From: Plantago elongata
Taxonomy: Eukaryota > Streptophyta > Magnoliopsida > Lamiales > Plantaginaceae
NCBI GenBank assembly: GCA_036897095.1
Contig: JAYMSP010000167.1
Coordinates: forward strand, 1 to 64,000
DNA length: 64,000 bases
Direction: 5' to 3'
Both the position numbers and the translations under genes were made by a program. The notes beneath the pieces were generated by a model, which saw only the letters and a program-made list of their open reading frames with translations, was not told where the DNA came from and made no database searches. Of this stretch, positions 25,268-37,550 are shown piece after piece; the first letter of the stretch is position 1, and each line of letters opens with the position of its first letter.

Positions 25268-26214
25268 ACATTTTTACGATCTTATTTATTTTACGAACTA
25301 CTTCCTCTGTAGTAGTATATTCGAAACATAAAATCAAATTCTTCCTTCATATTAATATATCTGAAACATAGAATAGAATGGAACGGAGAAAAGTAAAACA
25401 TAAATACAAATAATAATTTTAAAAACAATGACCACAAATATCTGCTCTTTTTCCCACCGCTTCTAAAATCTTGCTGTTGACTTTCAATGACACCATCCCT
25501 CTTTATTTAATTCCATTCAACAACCTCTTTGTGTTACAAAATAAGATTATAATAATATAATATTCACATAATCTAGCACTACTGCCCCCTATTTATTCAC
25601 CTTCACCCTTGTGATTTTGATGAAACCAACATAAAACTTAAACACATACACACACACCCACAATCTGATACCTATCACAAAATTAACCAAAGAGACAAAT
25701 TCTTCACACCCAGAGTCTTGTTTCACTGCAAACTTGTTCAGTTTTCTTGTGCAAGCCCTCGTGCATTTAGGGCTCTTTCTTTCCTCTCCTTTGATGATGA
25801 CATACCAATTCTTGAATTTGTGAAGAAAGAAAGAAATCATAAACTTGTGCACACAATTGCATGTGCTTTGTTTCAATGTTCTCTTTGCTCTATCCATCCA
25901 CATGAGTACACAAGAAGCATTCTGTCAAAGTTTTAATTGCTTTTTCTAAGGGTATGGGCTTGTACTTTCTCTAAACCCTTCTACACTTTACATTTATTTC
26001 ACCTTTCCCTTTTTGTTCACAATTTTGCAGGCGATTCTTGTTGTGGGTTTTCTCTCCTTTTCATTTGCTCCTTGTTTTCTTTCATTTTTACAAGTAATAA
26101 AAATATTAAATATATAAGATTGAATTTAATTATGAGTTTTTTTTCTTGTGTTTTAATTGTTGGAACAGAAGTAGTTGGTGATCCTGCTAGCTAGCTCGAG
26201 TGTTTGAGTGAGTC
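25268..26214. other. WOX9 upstream region
   Basis: Contains no supported protein gene. Short C/T-rich open frames (25718-25936, 25937-26194) have no family similarity. A TTTTGCAG acceptor-like signal near 26024-26031 could belong to an upstream leader intron, but the TATA box at 26215 makes a short leader more likely. Confidence 0.35.
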
Positions 26215-26222
26215 TATAAAAG
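26215..26222 (+). promoter_or_regulatory. TATA box of the WOX9 gene
   Basis: TATAAAAG is a consensus plant TATA box, about 126-133 bases upstream of the WOX9 start codon. It predicts a start site near 26245-26255 and a leader of about 100 bases that ends in tandem TCAATCAG / TCAATCAA repeats right before the ATG. Confidence 0.65.
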
Positions 26223-26347
26223 AGCAGTTGATGTGTTATCATTCATCAACAGTAGCACAAAAGTGTGAAATTTGATAATCATAGTACCCATTTTGTGAGT
26301 GAGATTTCACATCATCAATCAGTCAATCAGTCAATCAATCAATCATC

Positions 26348-28796
26348 ATGGGTTCATCAAACAGACACTGGCCTAGCATGTTCAAGTCCAAACCCTGCAA
26401 CACTACTGGTGCTACTTCTCATCATCAATGGCAGCATGACATCAACTCTTCTCTCATCTCACCTACTTGCCACAGAACCCCTTACTCACCAGGTATGTAT
26501 ATCTAATTACTTTTTCTAAACATGACACAATTAATTACTACTCTTAATAAATTTTGTTGCTTTTTATTGCCATCCCTAGTTACTTTTTTACTTAAAAAAG
26601 AAGACAAGTATGTCACAATCTCCTTAATTTGAATCTTTCACTTGATTTTAGTTAGAAAGTATATTTTGAAGGAATTTTTTTGGAATAATTTAGTGTTCTT
26701 TTAAAAAATGGAAACTTTCAGTTATGAAATTAGTTAAAATTCTAAACTAAAATTGTATGTTCCATTTTCCCCAGCAGCCGGATGTGAGGAGAGGACTCCC
26801 GAGCCGAAACCAAGATGGAACCCTAGACCGGAACAAATCCGGATCCTGGAATCCATCTTCAACTCGGGCATTGTTAACCCTCCAAGAGACGAAATCCGAA
26901 AAATTAGGGCTCAGCTGCAAGAATATGGCCAAGTAGGCGATGCGAACGTGTTCTACTGGTTCCAGAACCGAAAGTCCCGTTCCAAACACAAGCAACGCCA
27001 GCTCCAAACCCCCAAATCATCCACCACCACTCCTCCACCACAAACAGCCACTCCTACGCCTCTCGTAAACGCTGTGGCCTCATCCTCGTCCTCATCCAAC
27101 AAATCATCCCCAAACTCAACTGACAAGTCACTCTCCATTGGCTCAGCAACTGTGATAGACCTGCTCAACTCCCCGACCGGGTCGGTTAACCAGCCTTATT
27201 TCAGTGGCGCAACTGATCATTTCCTGACCGAACCGTTCTTCTTTCCGGTTCAAAAGACTGCTGTGACAAGCACTGCTGATGTTTTGGGGCAAGGGTTTTG
27301 CTTCCCTGATGTTAATAATAGTAACAATAATGTGGCAAGTACTGGTGGTATTGGTGATCAGGAGAATTGTCCGAGTTTCTTACTCAGTGAGTTGATGCTG
27401 ATGAACCAGAAGAAAGCTGCTGATGATGATGATCATGATAAGCTGAAGATGCAGACACAGGTCTCTTATGGTGGGACTGCTGCACCGGATATCAATGCTA
27501 TGGTGGTTCCTCAATCTCTACCTCTTCCAAACCCTACCAGCTGCTTCATGTTTCAAGGTTCAAATTCATATCTTTCTCTTCCATTTTGTTTATTAATTCT
27601 TCCATTCTTTTAATAATATAATCATGATCCTGTGCCTATTTTTTTTTTTCGAACGTGTCTAAGGTGACTTGAACCCTGACCTATCTTGTGCCTACTTGTG
27701 ATTTTACTTCTTTTTAAACTATATTTAGCATCACAATTCTTTTCCTGAAACTAAATTAAAACTTCTTACAAAAAATGTGTATCTAGAATCTTGACTTTAT
27801 AAAGAGTTTGAAATTTACTGATCTATATTAATTCTCTAATGTACATGCATCAAAATTTCTTTTTGTAAGCAAATTTCATTACTGTTTTTATTTTCCGATT
27901 ACACTTTATTATGCAATTAGATGTAACACGAACTTGCTCTGGAAATTTTTATTAATTTTTAATAGAATTTACTCCCAAGGTAAATTTATGGGCAAGAAAT
28001 GTTTTTTTATGAAGTGAAAAACCATGATCCGTCCTGTGTGTTGTTTCCACATACAGAAGTAAACTGAAGTGACTGATACTGAACTGAATAGTCACACACA
28101 CACACACTATCCCTTTTTTCTTGCACTCATCCCATACGTTACAAAATGGACATTTATGTCACATCAAAAACCAGACAAGGATGTTTTTGTCTTTTACCCC
28201 ATGAAACCCTGTTCATTGTCTGCATGGATTTTGACTTCTGCATTGGCTCTTTTTCAACTAAAAGAGACCAACAATCTGATGGAAATGTCATTCACTCATG
28301 AATTTGATGGGTGCTGTACTGTTGTAGGGGATCTGGGCCCCACTAAATCCACCGTGTTCATCAACGATGTGTGCTTTGAGGTCGGCACAGGGCCGTTCAA
28401 CGTGAAGGAGGCATTTGGTGATGATGCAGTGCTGATACACTCTTCCGGGCACCCGGTTTTAACCAATGAATGGGGCTTGACTCTTCAGCCTCTCCAGCAT
28501 AATGCGTTTTACTATCTGGTTCGAACATTCGCACCCTCTCCCGTTGACAGGACCATGGACTTGGTAAGTTCATTACTTTTGGTCATAACTTATAAGGTTT
28601 TAATTTCGATGTTCTGAAAAATTGTAAAATTGGTTGGGTACAGTTGTTGGAATCAGGAGTTTGCAATTATTTAACTAGAAAGTGATTTGGGTTTTCAAAA
28701 AATCCACCTTTTGGAATTTGACAAGATTGAAATGTAAGTTCTATGGTCAAGATTCGGGATATTGACTTGTGTGTTTTTGTGACATGGCAGATTTAG
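26348..28796 (+). CDS. WOX9: WUSCHEL-related homeobox protein, WOX9/STIMPY type
   Basis: Homeodomain transcription factor of the WOX intermediate clade, whose members maintain meristem and embryo growth and shape inflorescences. Exons: 26348-26492, 26778-27557, 28328-28563, 28791-28796; about 388 aa. Exon 1 gives the WOX8/9 N-terminus [18 protein letters not shown] and [14 protein letters not shown]. Exon 2 starts [20 protein letters not shown] and holds the WOX homeodomain at about residues 60-124, with [20 protein letters not shown] as recognition helix, then a Ser/Pro/Thr-rich linker. Exon 3 has the conserved C-terminal region ([35 protein letters not shown]). Intron 1 ends CCCCAGCAG, a tandem acceptor changing one alanine. 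A strong donor at 28564 joined to the acceptor before 28791 ends the protein in MDLI; reading through instead adds 17 residues (stop at 28615-28617). The ATG is fixed by the family N-terminus. Confidence 0.93.
27640..27686 (-). mobile_element. tRNA-derived SINE fragment in WOX9 intron 2
   Basis: On the minus strand: GATAGGTCAGGGTTCAAGTC, then ACCTTAGACACGTTCG and an A-run. This is the 3' half of the SINE family seen at 50441. TGTGCCTAT precedes and TGTGCCTAC follows, a likely target duplication (27631-27639 and 27687-27695). The tRNA A-box half is absent. Confidence 0.65.
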
Positions 28797-31222
28797 AAGA
28801 AGAAGAGGAGGAGAAAGGTCAAGAATTTGCAATCAACATTAGATATGTCCAGTTGGCAACTTTGGAAGGCTTTTAAATATAATTATCATCTTTTTATATT
28901 ATTATATACAAATTATGTGTTATTTAATTTGTGTGTCTTTAATTATTAGGATCCTATAGTTTTTGTTAATTATGAATGGTTCAAGTTTACTCCAAGGATA
29001 ATCGTTTCATGATCGATGTGGACGCGTGGTTTTTTTGTACTCCGTTGCATCCTTTTTATTCCGATTAAGTACTAATAGAAATGGGATTATATTATATCCG
29101 CCAATTTTCACTAAATGTTTAATCTTATAGATTTTATTTTTATCATCAAGTTTTAAAATAGTGTAGGTTATGCAAACTCTGGATATTAAGCAATGGCTTC
29201 CATTTGAGTTGTTTTATGTAGCTAGTGATGGTAAACAAGTTAAGATGCTAAACAGGAAGGTTAATGTGTAGGTAGCTAGATCATTTGCATGCGACGAAAG
29301 CGTGGTGTTGTTGCCACATTGAATAGGTGACGCACTAATTATGACTGGTCAATGGAATTTAATATACTCGCGTCATGTTACTCCTCTAATTATTTAACTA
29401 GCTAGTTAGTCGCTATTATTGAATAGGCGACATACTAGTTAATACTTATTCCGTGACACCCGACACCATAGCAAATATATATTATAACCCTGACCATTTA
29501 TAAACTTGGAGAAAGGTACCGTCCGCCGATTTAGGCTCTAACATACCCAAATCATCTGCTATATATATTGAATTCTCCAAAAAATGGAAGAAATATGAAT
29601 TAATATACAATATCTATCTTTGTGGATATTACATGTAACGATTAACACTGCAGTTCAAACAATAAACCACGATCTCCAATCAACTACGAATCAACGAGCT
29701 AACCAAATTTATCAAAAATCGAATAACACAATAATTTATGTGGTTCGACAATAATCTATGTCAACAAAGATTACCGAATTTCCACTACAACAAGATCAAA
29801 ACTGTTCTCCTTAACCATTCTCTCTCTCTCACACACACACATATATATATGAGAAGTTGTTCTATCAAATCAAAAATTGCAAAGTGATGGTGGAATGAAT
29901 ATGTTAGCCAAGCAGTTACAAATGTTTATATACTCCCAATGAAGGTTGTCAATCGTGTTTCGTGACGCGTCGTGCGAGACCCAAAAAACCAGGATTGCAG
30001 GCACGGGCGGAATAGTGAGTAAAGAAAAAAATAGCAAAATTTATAAAATGACTATATAAATACTTGTTAAGTCAAATATTACTCATAGTCACATAATATT
30101 ACATATAAATAGTTTAAAGGCAATCAAAGTGAAGTAAATAGGTGAAGTCGTCCTTAATCCGCCGAAAATGAGATAGGCAACAACTGCTCTTTCTTCTTTC
30201 CTCTTTTCTTTTCTTCTCTATTTTCCTTTCTACCCCTTATTTCTACCATTATATTTTGTAAATAGGATAAAATTGAATTTATTTTTTCACAAAAATATCA
30301 TAATATGTGTCGTAGACGTGTCGCCACATATGTTATAGCTAGCGCCAAACATTAAGAGGCTGATTGGCATGCAACTTAAATGCCCCGATTTAAATGACTG
30401 AATAGTGATCGGAATTGTAGTGGGATTGTTAAAATTGTGTTTGGTATAGAATTGTAATTGGATAAGGTATTATAGGTTTGTTATACAGGTAGAGAAAAAT
30501 GTTGTTACTGTAGAGCCATTTCGATCTTCGGCATTTAAATGTCATAACAAACACAACATCTCCAAGTAGCATCTAAATGGACATTTGGATGCTAATACAA
30601 TCATACCCTAGTGTTCTAGCTAGTAACACCAGTCTTAAACTCTCTTCATTCTCATAACACTAATACTTCCGCAAACATATAGATATCAGGCTAATCCAAC
30701 TCACATTATAAGATATCGACTTATAGTTTACGTGACCATGGTTTGCACTTTGCAGGGTCACTGTTAGGGGTGCAGGCGCGGCAGGTTTGTGCCTTTCAAT
30801 TTTAAATTCACATTTTGAACATTTAATCCCACTCATATTTTTTGTATTTTTTAAAATTTTAATTTTGAATTCGCCACCCTTAGAGCAAAATTGGCTGATA
30901 CATCTCTACAACGTCGGCTTCCTGTTCCAAGTCCAGGAGACCAAATAAAATAGATGATCTAAATTCTAAATTAACAATGAACGGCCAGTCAGCTTTGATG
31001 ATATCATTCGGATAGAACATAGATCATTATCACCATCATGTTCGCCCTCTATATGACCTTACTTATCTTTTCATGTGATGATGTATAAAAGTAGCCGTAA
31101 AATTGAATTCAGGTATTTGTATACTCTTGGCTCTTGATGCAGCAAGAGTAATATATATATATCTATCTTCTCAAATAATTACGGACGTGTTTTGAAACTG
31201 AAATTCTAACCTTTAATGTTAA
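28797..31222. other. Intergenic DNA between WOX9 and the MULE/hAT nest
   Basis: No gene. 28797-28900 is likely WOX9 3' UTR. Around 29640-29860 a TTTATGTGGTTCGACAATAATC phrase, then a CT/CA/TA microsatellite, resembles the internal edge of plant retroelement LTRs, but no second LTR was found. 30355-30600 (GGCTGATTGGCATGCAAC...) has the feel of a hAT-type MITE with unresolved ends. Confidence 0.3.
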
Positions 31223-32773
31223 TTATGTTAAAGGTGAATTATATACCATGCCCCTTAAATGTGGGTCAATTAAAAATTTACGTCTGAATTTTAAACAATT
31301 ACATTCAAGTCAGGGACGGACGCAGAAATATATGTTAGGGGTAGCGAATTTTTTTACTACAAATTTAATTTAAAAAATTTATTATTAATGACTAATGAAA
31401 ATTAAGTTTTCAAAATTCACATAGTAAAGAACAATGTTTAGACTATAATTTTTTAAATATGTGCTCATAAACGGGAAGAATTAGATATAATATAGTTTTA
31501 CTTAGATTGAACTTTTTTTAAAGTATATTAAGTAAATGAATTTATAATTGAATAAAAAAATAAAGAAACAAAGAGAGTTAAATGAAATAAAGTTAAGTAT
31601 TTATAAAATATGGTTGTGAAATGTAGACTAAAAGAACATTAAGAAAGAGAAAAATAATAAAAGATGTTAATATTAAAAAAGAACATTAAAAAAGAGAAAT
31701 AATAAAAGAACATTAAAAAGAAGAGAAATAATAAAAAATGTTACTGAATAATAAAGAAACAATGAAAAATGTCAAGTAGAAAACAATATAAACAAATGGT
31801 TGGATAAACTAGCCCTACTAAAAATCGAACTTGTGATTAATTGGCAAGGGAAGTCTTTATCAAACATATGTGCACCAGCTGAGCTGTACCAATTTCTTTT
31901 ATAATTTATTCTTTCTAAATATATCACTATTCATTAAATTTTTAAAAGGGGTATAATAGACATTTCATGTCCAAAATCGAGGGGTAGCGATTGCGGCCCT
32001 TCGAATATACATAAGACCGTGCCTGATTCAAGTTCAAACTATATTTTAAGTTGACTAACTAAAACTTAAATGATAAAGAAAATGAATTAGACTCAATTAC
32101 AATTTACAAATTTTATTTTATTACACATTAAATTCAAATTTTTAATAAATTACATTAATCATTCAAATAACCCCACCACCAACCTCCATCTTCTTCCTCC
32201 CCACCATCTTCAACCACCACCAACCTTCATCTTCTTCCTTCCCATCTTAAAGATAAAACTAAAAATAAAACAACCTTAAATCTTCAAGAAAAGCTCCGAT
32301 AGGAGCTATTCTACGGCTCTGGTGGTGTTCCGGAAGCTCCACCGGAGTAGTATATAGCTCCGATCGGAGCTCTGTTTTGAAGAAGTAAAGGAGGAGAGAG
32401 GGTAGAGGTTGGAGGTGATGGTGAGATTCAAAGATGGTCGGAGGTGGTGGTGGTTTGGTGGAGTAATTGAATGTGGTGGAGAAGATTGTGGAAGAAGAAA
32501 TGTTGAAAAGTTAAAAAGTTAAATTTTTGGGTATTCAATTTTAAGAATTATAAATTTTATAGGCTAATTTTGCAATAAATAAATTTATTATAATTGTTGA
32601 ATTATAAATAAAAGATAAAATAGGTTAAAAAGTTGACTTTTGAACCTAAATGTAAATAGAAATGAAAGCTTTTGTTATTTTTGGATTTCAATGTAATTGT
32701 TTTAAAATTTGGACGCTTTTTTTAAATATGGATCAAATTAAAGGGTACCAGATGTAATTTTCCCTTATATTAA
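31223..32773. mobile_element. MULE-like element hosting a nested hAT-like element
   Basis: The element is 31232-32764. Its ends are long imperfect inverted repeats: AGGTGAATTATATACC and TTTTAAACAATTACATTCAAG on the left, against GGGAAAATTACATCTGG and TTTTAAAACAATTACATTGAA on the minus strand from the right. It is flanked by a 9-bp duplication with one mismatch (TTATGTTAA 31223-31231, TTATATTAA 32765-32773). Without the nested hAT it would be about 810 bp. The interior has CCACCACCAACCTCCATCTT and matching inverse GGTGGTGGTGG segments plus a GAGCTCCGATCGGAGCT palindrome. No transposase. Confidence 0.75.
31303..32033 (-). mobile_element. Non-autonomous hAT-like element with tRNA-like module
   Basis: The element is 31311-32025 (715 bp), bounded by the exact 8-bp duplication ATTCAAGT (31303-31310, 32026-32033), as in the hAT superfamily. 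Ends are CAGGGACGGACGCAG and, inverted, CAGGCACGGTC. Read on the minus strand it has a CTACCCCTC block, AATAGTGATATATTTA, a tRNA-like stretch (CAGCTCAGCTGGTGCACA at 31869-31886, AAGTTCGATTTTTA at 31819-31832), an A-rich tandem (AAAGAACATTAAAAAGAGAAATAATA-type unit) and GCTACCCCTAACATA. It sits inside the MULE-like arm. No transposase. Confidence 0.85.
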
Positions 32774-33639
32774 TGTGTATATTATATATTATGCAGCTTT
32801 TATTCTTGTATATATTAAAATTTTATTATTATTATATTTATTTTTTAAGTTATGATTTGCTTGTGATATAGATATATCACAAATATTAAAATTGAATTAA
32901 AATATATAGTTTCAGGTCTTTTTAATCAAGTTTTGTTAAGTATAATTGCTCGTAAATCAACACAAATAGTTTGTATTATATTTAAATGGTGATATTAATG
33001 AAATAATATCATGTAAAAAATATTATTTTTAATTTTCATGTATAAATTATAAATTTCGATGCAATTGAATTATTTTTTTTGCGTTCGCCACTGACATCAG
33101 TAATACCTAATAAATCTCTATATAGAGGATAAATATTATCTATTTCGAGAAATTAGACCTGTAATTATTTAGTTACGTGATATTTTAGTTTGTCACTCGG
33201 CTAAAAATATTTTTAAATTCAATTACTTTAACTAACATATATTGAGATTATTTTTTTCGGAATGCATTATGAGAAGTCAATATTGGCCTCTCTGCATTTT
33301 GTTTTTGTGACGGTATTTGAGTGGCTGAGAATGATTACGTGCTAGACTGCTAGGGTTGATTGATTGAGTGACAGACATTGCAAGATGAATGTAAATTCCT
33401 TTCTTTTCGCAATTGATTAGTTACTTCAGGACCAGTATCACTTCCTTGTGAATGAACCATCATACTAATCATTTCAAACCGTCTAAAATACTTACACACC
33501 CCTTATTATTTCGACAACACTTGCATTGAGAAAATATAGTATTTGTCTCATTTACTATCACATGTTGTTCCATTTATATACTTTTACGGTCCAGATTCAT
33601 CTTCTTACAACATTAAATATATAAAAATTTGTAAAGTTC
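32774..33639. other. AT-rich intergenic DNA
   Basis: I see no gene and no element ends in this stretch. Confidence 0.35.
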
Positions 33640-33802
33640 CATTTTTTTGAGAATCCTACAATTTTATATAATAATTATGTAATATTATGTGTAAATTGTG
33701 AATTTTTATATATTTACAAATTGTGTATTATTGTATATTAATTGGGCGGTTGGATCGTTTTGTGTAGAATTCTCCGGACTTTCAGGAGAGTTTCTCTAAT
33801 AA
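33640..33802. mobile_element. MITE-like repeat, copy 2 (partner at 1690)
   Basis: Same orientation and order as 1690-1862: TGAGAATCCTACAATTTTAT, GTGTAAATTGTGAATTTTTA, CAAATTGTGTATTATTGTAT, then TTCTCCGGACTTTCAGGAGA. The ends are imperfect inverted repeats. It is followed by purine-rich, A-rich DNA. Confidence 0.55.
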
Positions 33803-34467
33803 ATATAAATTGTAACGAAAAAAATAAAGTGGGAAAGAAGGTGATAAAGTGAGAAAAAGTGAATAAAATATAATGATAAGGAAGGATAACATTAAATAAA
33901 GTAGAATAGATATTTTCTATTTAAGGGAATGAAAAAATAACGTTAGAACATATCAAAATTAAATACGGAAACAGAAAGTTGGGACAAAGGGACGAATATC
34001 ACATTTATTCTTTATTTATAATTAAATTTACGTTTATTCTGATTTCTAAGTACTTTTTCAACTTAATCTTTCTACTAAAACTAATTGTGACATTTATTTG
34101 AAGTGGACTTGGTACAATTTCATCCTTATCAAAGCTGAAATCGACATCCATTATGAAAGATGAAATCAAAGTATATGAATCTTCTGAAGAATTATAATTT
34201 TTTTCATTAAAAAATATTTCATTTGGAGACTTTGAGTAGGTGAAATTGGGCCATCGATGTGGAACTGGGCACCCAACTTCAACCAATCAACTCAACGGGT
34301 AACCCACAATTAATGACACGTCGGGGTCCTAATTGGGCCAATCCCAAGCAAATCATCTTCGTTAGCAAGTCCAATACCCGCTAAATATCAGGAGGGAAAA
34401 TGAATCGAACAGAAGACAGAAGAAAACTGGAACACACGCAGAAACAAATAAATTTGTGATCCAAAAA
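33803..34467. other. Upstream region of RABA1
   Basis: No supported gene; the minus-strand frame at 34005-34286 has no family similarity. 34290-34467 is probably the promoter and 5' leader of the Rab gene. No single TATA box stands out. Confidence 0.35.
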
Positions 34468-35429
34468 ATGGGAGCCTATAGAGCGGATGAAGATTATGAT
34501 TACCTATTCAAGGTGGTCCTGATGGGCGATTCTGGTGTCGGAAAATCCAATCTGTTGTCCCGATTCACCAAGAACGAATTCAGCCAGGAATCAAAATCCA
34601 CCATTGGTGTTGAATTTGCAACACGCTCTATTAAAGTGGATGATAAGGTCGTCAAGGCCCAAATTTGGGATACTGCGGGCCAGGAAAGGTATCCGTTTCT
34701 CGTTGAAAACGTACAGTTCCATTCATGATCTGCCTGAATAGTAGAGTTTTGGATTATATCTGGGATACATCTCTGGATTGTTTACATGCATCATGTTGTA
34801 TAATTTGTGATGTAGACAAAATCTGATAGTGTTGCGTTGGAAGTCTTATGACTTGTGTTACATTCTATGGAAACAAACAAAAAAAAAAAAAGGCAAAACA
34901 TAAGCGACATGGCATAAGTCAAATTCCCGAACGATATTGGTTTTAAGTTCAAATGAAATTATGAAAATACGTATTCACATTTACTTCATACTGAAGGTAC
35001 CGGGCAATTACAAGCGCCTACTACAGAGGAGCAGTCGGGGCATTAATAGTGTACGATGTAACACGCCACGTGACATTCCAGAATGTTGAAAGGTGGCTCA
35101 GGGAACTCCGAGGCCACACAGACAATAACATTGTGATCATGCTGGTAGGAAATAAAGCAGACCTGCGTCACTTGCGATCAGTTCAAGTAGTAGACTCTAA
35201 AGCATTTGCAGTGAAGGAGAACACATTTTTCATGGAGACTTCAGCTCTAGAAGCTCTGAATGTTGAGAATGCATTCACTGAAGTTTTAACGCGAATATAC
35301 CATGGGGTCAGCAGGAAAAGTCTTGATGTAGGAGATGATCCTCCCACTCTGCCTAAAGGACAAACGATTAATATGGGAGCCAGGGATGATGTATCAGCTG
35401 TTAACAAGGGCGGATGTTGTTCGGGCTAA
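34468..35429 (+). CDS. RABA1: RABA1-type (Rab11 family) small GTPase
   Basis: Membrane-traffic GTPase of the plant RABA1 group, acting at trans-Golgi/recycling endosomes in secretion to the plasma membrane and cell plate. Two exons, 34468-34688 and 34997-35429, giving 217 aa, the usual length. Exon 1: [16 protein letters not shown]-loop GDSGVGKS, effector [12 protein letters not shown] and WDTAGQER. Exon 2 completes switch II as [20 protein letters not shown], then [21 protein letters not shown] and a C-terminal tail ending GGCCSG, with the double cysteine that receives geranylgeranyl groups. The single intron interrupts the arginine codon of GQER. Upstream in-frame MIQK is possible, but the family starts at MGAYRAD. 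All key nucleotide-binding residues are present. Confidence 0.96.
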
Positions 35430-37211
35430 CACAAGCATAGGAAAATTTTGAACAAGAGTGTACATGTAAAACAAATTCACAAGCATTTTGCACCTTCCAA
35501 TTATGTTATACACCTTTAACCAGAAGATTTGGTCATTGTTTATAAAGCAAGTACATGCCAGTTCTATATGATGCCCTGTTCGCGAAAAGGTACCTGAGCT
35601 CTCAACATCAATCCATAATGGTCACGTTTGATATGAAGAGTGGAAATAGAAACATCAAGAAGTACAGACCAGTATGCATATTAACAACTAGGATGACAAA
35701 TTGGCAACAAACTAGTGGTTGTTCCTGTCTTAATGAAAACTGCACATAAGTTGCTTTAGTAAATGCACTTGAACACTTTTGTCACTGTTTCACACATTAT
35801 TCACTTATCCAACGCTAAGATACAAGTAGAAAGAGCAGCAGTCTAAGACAAAAGTTAACATATCACCCAAGTAGTAAACAGCAGTGATGATGAGTTGAAC
35901 TCTCCAGATCAAGATACAAGGCACCTGCAGTAGAAAAGAATGATTTCAACGAAAAAACTCAGAATTTCAAACTCAAACAACTTAAACTCCAAGCACATAG
36001 CTTCCTGTAGGATAGATACTAGCCGAGACCATAGGGCAACCTTAACATGACCCAGTTAGAGCATAAACAAGATGTAAAGGAAGTATAGGAATTAACATTT
36101 AACAGCCAACTCCGCAAAACAAGTTATAACATGTATTAAATAGTTATGCAGAGGGAATTTGAAAACCTTTACCAGACAAAACCTGCTTGATGTGTTTACA
36201 TCTTTACCAAGGATTCTTTTCTTTTAAAATCCTACATTTGGTACCATATCATTTCCACTCGGCACATTTTGAACTGTAAGTTTTACACTACCACTTTTTA
36301 CAGAAGACAATAAATTTTTAAAGTTGGGTACTCGGGTGAAATTTCTGGCCATGCAAATTTAAATGGGGCTTTATGGGATGCTTAGTCCTAATTTGCATCA
36401 GAGCACCAACTTAAAAAAAATTCTCAATTTGCAGTACCAAAAGTAACAGTGGACACTGGTTTTAAGGATCTCAAATGGACCATTCTTGAGAACAAAAGGC
36501 ATATATAGTTGAGGAAGAGGTGGGTCCAATCTTTACAAGTTCATCCCATCAGTTTTTCCTCACTTGGAGAAATTAAGGAGAAGAGGTTTTGAGAGTAGCT
36601 AGGAGCTCAACTCAAGAGTAAATTTTAGTAGAAGAAAATCAGTGCTGAATTGGCAGCAATTGATAAATTCTACTAACCAAAGCACAAGTGCTAACATAAG
36701 ACATTACAACAGAACAGCCTGCTCGACAAAAAACAAATTAGACTGTCACCTGGTAACATCGGACAACTTCGGCCCCCTGGCCCCTACATCAATTCATGGG
36801 ATGAAACACAGTTATGAAAATAAGACGAGAAGGAAACAGGCAATTACTCACATTATATTAGAGGAACCAAAACTTAATAGAGCTATTCTCACTCACAAGC
36901 ACACACTCAAACAGCTGCTTCTTGCTCCAGCACTATAAAGAGCAGTTCAGCTATCTAATTCAACAGCACCTATTGTGGCATCACGATTAGACACCCACTA
37001 TCCCATACATTCAGAACTGATAAGCTGATGATATGCAGTATGAAAAATGTCTCGAACCTAGCCTCCTTATCAGTTATCACATATACTAACAGCTAATTCA
37101 AGGGGAAAGGGGCTAAAAGACGCCATCTTTCCAACAGAACTAAAATCATAAAAGAAACGAAAGCAATTAAAAAATAAGAGAAAGGGGGCTAACCTAACCG
37201 ATGAGAAGAAA
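35430..37211. other. Convergent 3' flanks of RABA1 and the small membrane gene
   Basis: About 1.8 kb without a supported coding region. The first part is RABA1 3' UTR. The part next to 37211 is probably 3' UTR of the minus-strand gene. Plus-strand frames at 35555-35749 and 36642-36938 show no family similarity. No repeats with defined ends were recognised. Confidence 0.35.
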
Positions 37212-37550
37212 TCAAGGAGGTTTAGGGGGCTGAGCAGCAGCATTAGTAGCAGTGTGATCGGAGTGGCTTTTCTTATCGGCTTCGAAAGATGGCAAGGGAT
37301 TAGAGCCTTTGATGAGCCAACCGAGAGCGAAAAAAGAAGCACCGGCGAGAATAGCTGTACCCCAAGCTTGAGAGTACCACCTGCTGTACTGCCTTATTGC
37401 AAACCTCCACTGCTCTCGAAGTGTTGCTGCGTCAGGGTTCACGGATTCTGGTGGGTTCCGAAATTGAGGTTTCCCGGAACGACTACCGCCAGAGATTTCC
37501 GGCGGGGGTTTCGTTGAAGATTTGGGTTCGGGGACTTGAGGATCGCTCAT
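37212..37550 (-). CDS. Small single-pass membrane protein, unknown function
   Basis: Intronless frame of 112 aa. The N-terminal half is Pro/Ser-rich and hydrophilic (MSDPQVPEPKSSTKPPPEIS). An amphipathic aromatic stretch follows (REQWRFAIRQYSRWYSQAWG), then one hydrophobic segment at about residues 64-81 (TAILAGASFFALGWLI) and a short hydrophilic tail ending AAAQPPKPP. The layout fits a small tail-anchored or organelle inner-membrane protein. It has the look of a conserved plant protein, but I cannot name the family. The start is the first ATG after upstream in-frame stops. Real-gene status is supported by balanced codon use and a clean domain layout. Confidence 0.7.
   Translation of the reverse strand: MSDPQVPEPKSSTKPPPEISGGSRSGKPQFRNPPESVNPDAATLREQWRFAIRQYSRWYSQAWGTAILAGASFFALGWLIKGSNPLPSFEADKKSHSDHTATNAAAQPPKPP

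Noticed and set aside
26753-27613. WOX9 read as a single-exon protein starting [10 protein letters not shown]
   Set aside because: Its first residues are intronic. The upstream exon at 26348 supplies the family N-terminus with a proper donor and phase.
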